This document shows, piece by piece, positions 57,850 through 64,000 of a stretch of 64,000 nt of DNA. Every line of letters begins with the position of its first letter. Within the stretch, counting starts at the first letter, position 1. A program made the translations under genes and the position numbers. The DNA lies in contig LADT01000087.1 in assembly GCA_000961765.1 (NCBI GenBank), forward strand, positions 45,409-109,408, in the 5' to 3' direction. The DNA is from Clostridiaceae bacterium BRH_c20a (lineage in GTDB: Bacteria; Bacillota; Peptococcia; Peptococcales; BICA1-8). The notes under the pieces are model-generated. The model had not been told where the DNA came from. It worked only from the letters and a program-made list of their open reading frames with translations, and searched no databases.

Positions 57850-60800
57850 ATGAAGCGAGACAAAAAATTTAAACAAACTTTCATAAAAATTATACTATTA
57901 ATCTTTTTCCTAAATATTTTCCCGCCCTTTAATGCCTATGGACAAAATAATTCTTCTAATGAATCTGAGCCAAGGGCAGTGAATGGTGTTATTGATTTAA
58001 GTGACTTTACGGAAAATACATATAAAAATATCAAGCTCGACGGTCAATGGGAATTCTATTGGAATGAATTATTTACTCCCGAGGAGTTGGACAAGCCCAG
58101 GGAAAAATCATATATCTCTATCCCCGGGTCATGGAACAGCTTTGAAGTTGACGGTGAGCCCATAGGGGGAGACGGATATGCTACTTTCAGGCTGACGATA
58201 AAACTGCCGGAAGATGCAGGGGCTTTAGCCTTGAAGCTTCCTTCTATCTATACAGCCCATAAATTATGGGTGAATGGGGAGTTAGTCAGTGAAGAAGGAG
58301 AGGTAGGTCAATCAAAAGAAGAAGCTAGGGCAAGGCACTATCGTAAAGTAGTGCCTATTCAACCAGAGAATGGTGAGGTTGTTCTTGTTTTTCAGGTTTC
58401 TAACTTTATGCACAGAATGGGAGGAATCTGGCAGCCAATACTCATTGGCGACTACAATACCATAAAAAATAACTATGATATGAGTACGGTTTCTGATGCA
58501 TTTCTTTTCGGTATCCTATTTGTACTGGGATTTTTCTATATGGCATTTTACTTTATAAGAAGACGGGAAAAAAGTGCCCTATACTTCGGTATTTTTGCTC
58601 TGATTATGTCCTTTAGAATTATTTCAGTGGGCAATATTTTGATTGTTAGGTTTTTTGAAACCATACCCCAAGAAGCTGTTTTAAGATTGGAGTATATGAC
58701 CTTTTATGGAGGTATGGTGGCATACACAGGGTTTGTTTATTCTATGTTTCCAAAAGAAGCATCAAAAAAAGTCTGGTTTGTGGTTGGGGTAGTAACCCTT
58801 ATTGAGACTCTAGTGGTTTTATTTACTTCACCCAGCTTCTTTTCCAGGATACTATACATATATCAAATTTTTGCAGTCATTCTCCTGGCCTACTTAGTGT
58901 TTATTATCATTAAAGCAGCAGTAAGAGGAAAAAAAGAAGCATGGCTGGTTATGATAAGTGGAGTTATTTTCTTTGGCACAGCTGTTAATGACATGCTATT
59001 TTATAATGAAAAAATCAATACAGGTAACCTATATCCACTGGGTCTTTTGGCACTGGTATTTACCCAAGCCCTGTTGTTATTAAAAAGATTTACCAATGCC
59101 TTTTCAACGGTGGAAATCTTAAATACAAAACTTATTGAAAAGGATAAATTAAAGGATGAATTTCTTGACGATGTGGCCCATGGGATTCTAACGCCTACCA
59201 ATGGTATGGTGGGTATAGCCGAAGCCCTTTACGATGGTAAGGATGGAGGATTGAATGAGGCGCAAAAATCAAATCTAGAGCTTATAATTTCCAATGGTAG
59301 ACGACTTGGCAACTTAGTGAAGGACATACAGGACTTTTCCAGGTTGAAAAACAGGGACATTGAGCTTAAAATGGATAATTTAGATTTAAACTATGTGTCT
59401 GAATCGGTTATGGCCATATGTAGAACCTTAGTTGATAATTCCAAGGTAGAATTGGTAAATGAAATATCCCCAAATGAGTTTTATATTAAAGCAGATGAGA
59501 CTAGAATTTACCAAATCTTCTTTAATCTTGTTGAGAATGCCATTAAGTATACAACTTCCGGTAAAGTAGGTATTTCCGCAACTAAAAAGGGTAAGGATGT
59601 GGAAGTTACAGTATATGATACGGGTATTGGAATACCTAAAGATAAGCTCCATACCATATTTGAACCCTATGTTCAGGTTTCTGAAGGTCAGAACATAGGC
59701 TATGGTGGTTTTGGGTTGGGACTATTTATTACTAAAAATCTTATAGAGTTACATGGAGGAAGGATAAAGGTACACTCTGAAGAAGGCAAAGGTACGAAGT
59801 TTGTATTTTCATTCCCTGGGGGAGAGAAACCCATTGAAAGCAAGGACAATCTCCACCTAACCACTGCCAATCATTTAAATTCACACTGGGCACAAAATAA
59901 AGAGATGGAGCAGGATAAAACCTATAGGATTCTTGTGGTTGATGATGAAGCTGTTAACAGACAGGTTCTGGAAAGTCATCTCACCCATGAAGGCTATACT
60001 GTCCATACTTTGGCCAGTGGTGGGGAGGCCCTTAGTCTAATCAAGGGAGGCAAAGGCTACGACCTTATTATTCTTGATATTATGATGCCAGAGATGACTG
60101 GGTTTGAAGTTTGTCAGGAAGTTAGGAAGATACATACCCTTTCTGAATTGCCTATACTGGTTATTTCAGTAAAAAATAGAACAGAAGATATTATAAAGAT
60201 TTTAGAACTTGGAGCCAATGACTATTTATCTAGGTCCTTTGACAAAAAGGAATTATTGGCTAGAGTAAAAACCCTTATTATGATGAGAAAATCTGTAAGA
60301 GAGGCTTTAGAAGCCCAGATAGGTTTCTTACAGGCCCAAATAAAACCCCATTTTTTATATAATGCTTTGAACAGTATTATGGGGTTGTGCATTGACCAGC
60401 CTGAGAAAGCCTATAATCTTTTGGGTGAGTTTAGCAACTACCTTAGAGGAAAATTTGGACTGAAAAGTATGGATAGTCCTATCTCCCTGGGGAAAGAAAT
60501 TGATTTTATTAAATCCTATATGAGTATTGAGAAAGCGCGATTTGGAGACAAACTTGAATTTGAGCTCAACATAGAGGCAGGTCAAAATTTGCTTATACCT
60601 CCTTTGATTCTTCAACCCCTTGTGGAAAATGCGGTTAAGCATGGGATTTATCCTAAACCCGATGGAGGAAAGGTTGTAATATCGGCGAAAACGGAGGAGA
60701 AAGAGACTATAATCTCAGTGGAGGATAATGGGATAGGGATGTCCAGGGAAAGAATTACCGCTATACTTACAGGTTCTAGCTCTGGGCAAGGAATAGGACT

Positions 60801-60912
60801 TAAAAATGTTGATGAACGGTTAAAGCTTTACTACGGGCAAGGGCTTATTATTGAAAGTTCTCCCGGCAAAGGGACTAAAATTTATCTAAAGATTCCGGAT
60901 TACTTACCTTAA
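57850..60912 (+). CDS. Hybrid sensor with two kinase modules: 7TM sensor - HisKA/HATPase - receiver - LytS-type kinase
   Basis: A 1020-aa membrane sensor. The N-terminus has a signal anchor, then a galactose-binding-like extracellular domain (LDGQWEFYWNEL; SIPGSWN; ~45-200), then a seven-helix 7TMR-DISM membrane part (~215-405). Next are HisKA (DDVAHGILTPTNGMVGIAEA) and HATPase with N-box NLVENAIKYT and G-boxes DTGIGIP, GFGLGL; a receiver (LVVDDEAVN...ILDIMMPEMTG, ~700-815); and a second kinase of LytS/YehU type (QAQIKPHFLYNALNSIMGL; LVENAVKHGI; DNGIGM). Such double kinases could integrate two relays. ATG 57850 follows CTGGAGG. The LytTR regulator gene follows after 16 bp. Confidence 0.92.
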   Translation: MKRDKKFKQTFIKIILLIFFLNIFPPFNAYGQNNSSNESEPRAVNGVIDLSDFTENTYKNIKLDGQWEFYWNELFTPEELDKPREKSYISIPGSWNSFEVDGEPIGGDGYATFRLTIKLPEDAGALALKLPSIYTAHKLWVNGELVSEEGEVGQSKEEARARHYRKVVPIQPENGEVVLVFQVSNFMHRMGGIWQPILIGDYNTIKNNYDMSTVSDAFLFGILFVLGFFYMAFYFIRRREKSALYFGIFALIMSFRIISVGNILIVRFFETIPQEAVLRLEYMTFYGGMVAYTGFVYSMFPKEASKKVWFVVGVVTLIETLVVLFTSPSFFSRILYIYQIFAVILLAYLVFIIIKAAVRGKKEAWLVMISGVIFFGTAVNDMLFYNEKINTGNLYPLGLLALVFTQALLLLKRFTNAFSTVEILNTKLIEKDKLKDEFLDDVAHGILTPTNGMVGIAEALYDGKDGGLNEAQKSNLELIISNGRRLGNLVKDIQDFSRLKNRDIELKMDNLDLNYVSESVMAICRTLVDNSKVELVNEISPNEFYIKADETRIYQIFFNLVENAIKYTTSGKVGISATKKGKDVEVTVYDTGIGIPKDKLHTIFEPYVQVSEGQNIGYGGFGLGLFITKNLIELHGGRIKVHSEEGKGTKFVFSFPGGEKPIESKDNLHLTTANHLNSHWAQNKEMEQDKTYRILVVDDEAVNRQVLESHLTHEGYTVHTLASGGEALSLIKGGKGYDLIILDIMMPEMTGFEVCQEVRKIHTLSELPILVISVKNRTEDIIKILELGANDYLSRSFDKKELLARVKTLIMMRKSVREALEAQIGFLQAQIKPHFLYNALNSIMGLCIDQPEKAYNLLGEFSNYLRGKFGLKSMDSPISLGKEIDFIKSYMSIEKARFGDKLEFELNIEAGQNLLIPPLILQPLVENAVKHGIYPKPDGGKVVISAKTEEKETIISVEDNGIGMSRERITAILTGSSSGQGIGLKNVDERLKLYYGQGLIIESSPGKGTKIYLKIPDYLP

Positions 60913-60928
60913 GGGAGGAGGTAGAATT

Positions 60929-61690
60929 TTGCTTAGGGCAATCTTAGTAGATGACGAGGTTTTAGCATTAAAAAATCTAAAGTTTGTATTAAGTCAATTT
61001 GCAGATATAGTAATTGAAGCAAGTATTGCTAATCCCCTGGAGGCTCTGGTGAAAATTGGGGGCATTAAGCCCGATGTGGTTTTTTTGGATATAGAAATGC
61101 CTCGAATAAACGGATTTGTTGTGGCCGAGGAAATACTGAAGGTTTCGGCACAAACCTTAGTTGTTTTTGTTACCGCTTATGACGAATATGCAGTCAAAGC
61201 ATTTGAAACAAATGCTATAGACTACATTCTAAAACCGGCATCGCCAGAAAGGATAAAACACACATTAGAGAAAATAAGAGAAAGATATAGTATTAGGAAA
61301 TCCTTAGAAGAATATCAGAGTTCAATCAGGAATGCCTCGGGTATGTTGGATTTTAAAATTGACAAGGTGATAGCCTGGAAAAATGATCGGATATTTCTTT
61401 TTGGTACGGAGGAAATACTGTATTTTACGTTAATGGACGGGGAAGCTGTGGTGGTTACCGAAGGTGATACATACAAGGTCAAGGGAACACTAAATAGTTG
61501 GGAGGAAAGTCTTAAAAAATTAGGGTTTTTTCGATGTCATAAAAGCTATCTTATCAATATAGATAAGATAGCTGTCATAAGTCCCATGTTTAAAAATACC
61601 TTTGCCATCAGACTAAAAAACTGCGCCACGGAAATTCCTGTAAGCCGCCGCTATGCCGTAGAGTTTAAGAAAAATTTTATATGGGGGTGA
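60929..61690 (+). CDS. LytTR-family response regulator
   Basis: The 253-aa protein has a receiver domain (AILVDDEVLAL; phospho-acceptor Asp in VFLDIEMPRINGF; Lys in YILKPASPE, ~1-115) and a LytTR DNA-binding domain (~145-250; LKKLGFFRCHKSYLINIDKI, VPVS-like IPVSRRYAV). It is the likely output of the upstream sensor, through the LytS-type kinase. The TTG start at 60929 follows GGGAGGAGG. Target genes are unknown; the upstream LRR surface protein is a candidate. Confidence 0.93.
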   Translation: MLRAILVDDEVLALKNLKFVLSQFADIVIEASIANPLEALVKIGGIKPDVVFLDIEMPRINGFVVAEEILKVSAQTLVVFVTAYDEYAVKAFETNAIDYILKPASPERIKHTLEKIRERYSIRKSLEEYQSSIRNASGMLDFKIDKVIAWKNDRIFLFGTEEILYFTLMDGEAVVVTEGDTYKVKGTLNSWEESLKKLGFFRCHKSYLINIDKIAVISPMFKNTFAIRLKNCATEIPVSRRYAVEFKKNFIWG

Positions 61691-61961
61691 CAAGGATGAT
61701 AAGCAAGAGTGGAATATATCATACGATTTCTACTAATTTAGTTTTGATCTCATGAAAAAAACTGAGTTTTGGAAGAAAGATGCCTGCATCTAGATTAGCC
61801 AAACAATACATAAAAAATTGAAACAAAAGGACTTGAACCCTCGTGGTTTAAGTCCTTTTGTTTTCCCATAAAAAAATATAGACAATTATACGCTCGTTTT
61901 GCGGAATTAAAATGATAGACTCTTGCCTGAAAGAAAGAATACAAAAACATATATACTCGTT
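61691..61961. other. Gap with a short frame and terminator
   Basis: An ATG frame after GGGGGTGACAAGG (61696) encodes only MISKSGIYHTISTNLVLIS, probably the start of a lost gene. The motif ATCTAGATTAGCCAAACAA (61789-61807), shared with 53262, precedes a terminator at 61821-61863. The rest holds no gene. Confidence 0.5.
61821..61863. terminator. Bidirectional terminator
   Basis: AAACAAAAGGACTT...AAGTCCTTTTGTTT perfect 14-bp arms around a 15-bp loop. Confidence 0.88.
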
Positions 61962-61990
61962 TTGACAACGTATCAATATTTTGATAAAAT
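61962..61990 (+). promoter_or_regulatory. Toxin-antitoxin promoter and operator
   Basis: A perfect TTGACA (61962-61967), 17 bp, TAAAAT (61985-61990). The palindrome TATCAA-tatt-TTGATA (61971-61986) fills the spacer and touches the -10 box, as expected for antitoxin autorepression. Confidence 0.82.
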
Positions 61991-62019
61991 GTGAGTACAA
62001 ACCGAATGGAGGTGTTGTA

Positions 62020-62292
62020 ATGGCTACTATTAGACCAAGTTCGGACTTACGCAATAAATACAATGAAATATCAGAGTTTTGCAATAAATATAATGAACCA
62101 GTGTTTATCACTAAGAATGGTACAGGGGATCTCGTTGTCTTGTCAAATGAGGAATATGAGCGTTTGAGCGGAAAATACGAACTGTACCGCCTACTTGACG
62201 AAGGTCTGGCATCCATGAAAAAAGGAACAGGCCGTCCAGCGGAGGAAGTATTTGCTGAGATAGCGAGGGAATTTGGCTTTGACAGAGTATAA
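62020..62292 (+). CDS. Type II antitoxin, Phd/YefM family
   Basis: A 90-aa protein with the N-terminal DNA-binding Phd/YefM fold (IRPSSDLRNKYNEISEFCNK, later PVFITKNGTGDLVVLSNEEY) and a C-terminal toxin-binding tail. It should repress its own promoter and neutralise the RelE/ParE-like toxin encoded next. The track start at 61981 lies in the promoter; ATG 62020 after GGAGGTG is right. It overlaps the toxin gene by 20 bp. Confidence 0.9.
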   Translation: MATIRPSSDLRNKYNEISEFCNKYNEPVFITKNGTGDLVVLSNEEYERLSGKYELYRLLDEGLASMKKGTGRPAEEVFAEIAREFGFDRV

Positions 62293-62593
62293 GATTGTCA
62301 TCGAACTCCCCGCTCAAAGAGATTTGCAAGGTATTCTCCGTTATATAACGGACACGCTGAAAGAGCCTGTTGTTGCTAGGCGAATTTATACATCAATCAA
62401 GGAGCAGATTCTGATGCTGAGTCAAATGCCGTTGCGGCACAGCGTTGTTCAGGATCAACCGTATGCTGCAATAGGAGTCCGCAGGTTGTTGGTTGAAAAT
62501 TATATCGCATTCTATATTATTAATGAAGCAAAGTGCGAAGTACACGTTCTGCGTATCCTCTATAACCGCAGAGAGTGGCAGAATATTTTATAA
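62273..62593 (+). CDS. Type II toxin, RelE/ParE family
   Basis: A 106-aa basic protein with the RelE/ParE fold pattern: YKIVIELPAQRDLQGILRYI, RIYTSIKEQILMLSQMP, and a C-terminal YIAFYIINEAKCEVHVLRIL then YNRREWQ. RelE-type members cleave ribosome-bound mRNA and ParE-type members poison gyrase; the IRxVLRILYxRRxW-like end is typical of the wider superfamily and does not decide between them. It starts at TTG 62273 or 62279 inside the antitoxin gene, so translation is coupled. Confidence 0.9.
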   Translation: MALTEYKIVIELPAQRDLQGILRYITDTLKEPVVARRIYTSIKEQILMLSQMPLRHSVVQDQPYAAIGVRRLLVENYIAFYIINEAKCEVHVLRILYNRREWQNIL

Positions 62594-62668
62594 AACCAAA
62601 TAGGAAGATGATGAGGCATCTTTTTTAGATGCGTCGGGCGCTATACCTTGAGCTATTCAGCTCTTTGA

Positions 62669-62806
62669 CACCGGACCTATGCTGAATTCTTCCCCACTTG
62701 GGAATATCGCCCTGTTCACGGAATTGACTTGGAGACGTATTACGAAAGCAACATGGACGATGAAAAATACGTCAGTAAAATTCTGGATACCCGTCAGAGG
62801 AAGTAA
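62669..62806 (+). pseudogene. C-terminal fragment of a GyrI-like/AraC-type effector-binding protein
   Basis: The frame reads HRTYAEFFPTWEYRPVHGID then LETYYESNMDDEKYVSKILD and a stop. This resembles the end of GyrI-like small-molecule-binding domains found at the C-terminus of AraC regulators. There is no start or upstream domain. Remnant only. Confidence 0.5.
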
Positions 62807-62870
62807 CTCACATCATAATAGAAATCCATTGTGAGTGGCATCTATATTCACCTAGCTTGCCAAATAATCT

Positions 62871-62914
62871 ACCATCTATTGATAAGAAGTATTTGTCAAT
62901 AGATGGTTTTTATT
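62871..62914 (+). terminator. Terminator-like hairpin
   Basis: ACCATCTATTGA...TCAATAGATGGT followed by TTTTTATTTT. Confidence 0.85.
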
Positions 62915-63443
62915 TTGCCCTGGATGTCCCGGTAATAAAGCCGTTCCTGCCAATTTTGAGGAGCGGCTTTTACTGTTTAGTGCTGTTTTGAACGGAATAT
63001 TATTGGCGGTGATTGGATTAAGCCACGCTTTTTCAGTGGTCATGGCAAGAATAATTGTTGAAAATTAGGCAGGGGTGCGCATATCTAAAGGCATCGTTAA
63101 AAGATAGGGATAATCGTTAAAAATTAGCTAATCGTTCAATGGGGTCATTAGATAATATTTGGATATTTTCCGTAGACGTCGCACGTTGAGACAGTCGTGT
63201 TGATAGGGAAGGAATAGCTTGGTACCAAAGGATTTAGAGGTTTTTAAGTAAAAACGAGAGTGTCTTTTATGTTCCCTCAGACGGATAGTTTGAGGGTTTT
63301 TTGAACCCCTGGGGGTCTACTTTTACGCAGAAATATACTATGGCGCAAAACATAATGGGAGTTTTGTATAAATGTATGATTTATTTGAAGGGTTTTCTTA
63401 TTCGAGAAAGAACAATTAAAAATTAGAGTTTTTTATTATTAAC
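62915..63443. other. Gene-poor segment
   Basis: No reading frame of note. AATCGTTAAAA-type short repeats (63080-63140) and a CCCTCA/TGAGGG hairpin with T tract (63274-63302), a terminator by form, are the only structures seen. Confidence 0.5.
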
Positions 63444-63824
63444 TCAACTTTCGCAGACTGAAATAGGCAGGTAAGCCTTGATGTAGTTAGGTAAGTCTGC
63501 GAACCATTGTTGTAGTTGACTTTTAATTAATCTTTGCATATTTTTGTTGCTCTTCTTTAACGTATCTTCAATAAGCTCAAGTAACTGCTGTAGAGCAACA
63601 GCCCAATCAAGGTCATTGATTTCATCACAAAGTTCATAAAACATACCACCCAGTGTTCGTTGATCACTGCTGCAGCGGTTTTGCCATGAAAGAACAATAT
63701 ATCTAGCAAAGACAATGGTTGTATGGCTAATTAAAGTATCATAAGAACGACCTTGAAACTCCTTTTGGAGCTTCAATAAAGATTTAGTCGTCTTGAAAAA
63801 AACTTCAATATCCCTTATGCCGAT
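63444..63824 (-). pseudogene. IS4-type transposase, C-terminal remnant
   Basis: The minus-strand frame reads GIRDIEVFFKTTKSLLKLQK, then EFQGRSYDTLISHTTIVFAR, and ends LPNYIKAYLPISVCES. The D-I-E-V-F-F-K segment holds the catalytic Glu of DDE transposases (YREK-like region). The N-terminal two-thirds with the Asp residues is missing. Upstream of the fragment the sequence turns into a long hairpin (63833-63893), which seems to mark a deletion or insertion junction. Confidence 0.75.
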
Positions 63825-63832
63825 ATTTTTTA

Positions 63833-63893
63833 AATGCCGACTTTTTGATATTTGCCGTAAAAATACGTTATCTTTACGGCAAATATCGGCATT
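63833..63893. repeat. Long nested hairpin at the transposase junction
   Basis: Inner 15-bp perfect arms GATATTTGCCGTAAA / TTTACGGCAAATATC (63847-63861, 63873-63887) and outer AATGCCGA / TCGGCATT arms. GCCGATATTT recurs at 63819. It looks like a MITE-like or IS-end palindrome. Confidence 0.8.
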
Positions 63894-63894
63894 A

Positions 63895-64000
63895 TTATTT
63901 CAGCCCACTCAGTCTTCTTAATGTTTCGTCATCATCTGCATATTTAAATGTAACATCATCCTTGAAAACGGAATCTCCATTTTCCGCAAGCTTTCTTTGC
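63895..64000 (-). CDS. C-terminal end of an unidentified protein (partial, runs off right edge)
   Basis: The minus-strand frame from the edge reads QRKLAENGDSVFKDDVTFKY then ADDDETLRRLSGLK and a stop at 63895. 34 residues are too few for a family call. The rest lies outside the window. Confidence 0.5.
   Translation of the reverse strand, partial: QRKLAENGDSVFKDDVTFKYADDDETLRRLSGLK

Overview
The window looks like a chromosome segment of a low-GC, anaerobic, probably spore-forming member of the Clostridia (Peptococcaceae-like; inference). The signs are clostridial/bacilloid gene order (ftsEX-ctpA-minJ-like-uvrBAC; rapZ-yvcK-whiA; rpoN-cggR-gapA-pgk-tpiA-gpmI-eno-secG-hppA; rnr-smpB-ssrA), a Spo0E-like small protein, a membrane [NiFe] hydrogenase, a 2[4Fe-4S] ferredoxin and a ferredoxin-tailed aldo/keto reductase. 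I cannot name the species.

Layout. 1-785: partial chemoreceptor-like gene on the minus strand. 1.0-5.8 kb: ftsE, ftsX, a carboxyl-terminal protease and a MinJ-like PDZ membrane protein. 6.0-11.3 kb: hydrogenase island (a degenerate two-domain P-loop protein, a maturation protease, cytochrome b, large and small subunits). 11.6-19.2 kb: uvrB, uvrA, uvrC, separated by repeat arrays. 19.3-22.7 kb: holin-like membrane protein, HAD phosphatase, Spo0E-like protein and two PHP-family hydrolases. 23-26.4 kb: rapZ-yvcK-whiA and a ferredoxin. 26.6-38.5 kb: sigma-54, the glycolytic regulator CggR with a recognisable operator, the lower glycolytic enzymes, SecG and a membrane pyrophosphatase. 38.7-44.4 kb: oxidoreductase, hydrolases, RNase R and SmpB. 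44.7-45.4 kb: the tmRNA gene, interrupted in its T-loop by a group I intron, followed by tRNA-Pro and an unusual tRNA-Cys.

From 45.6 kb to the right edge the window is accessory DNA. It holds a free-standing LAGLIDADG endonuclease, an integrase remnant, a RAYT (REP-associated tyrosine transposase) element with perfect 29-bp inverted repeats, a secreted Ig-like protein plus a MORN lipoprotein, and a partial second RAYT end. A compact three-gene operon follows (unknown protein, winged-helix-like middle protein, Rad50/ABC-type ATPase with a zinc hook) that looks like an ABC-three-component conflict system. Then come a 1340-aa LRR/Big2 surface protein, a double-kinase sensor with a LytTR regulator, a Phd/RelE-type toxin-antitoxin pair and decayed transposase and regulator fragments.

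The most unusual global feature is the intergenic DNA. Almost every gap carries short tandem or inverted repeats: telomere-like TTAAGG hexamers, 8-mer arrays, bipartite arrays built on GTCAGACGC, and GGGGACATTCC palindromes. Some run into gene ends, the group I intron and one protein N-terminus. All calls come from reading sequence and the supplied ORF translations; no database search was run.
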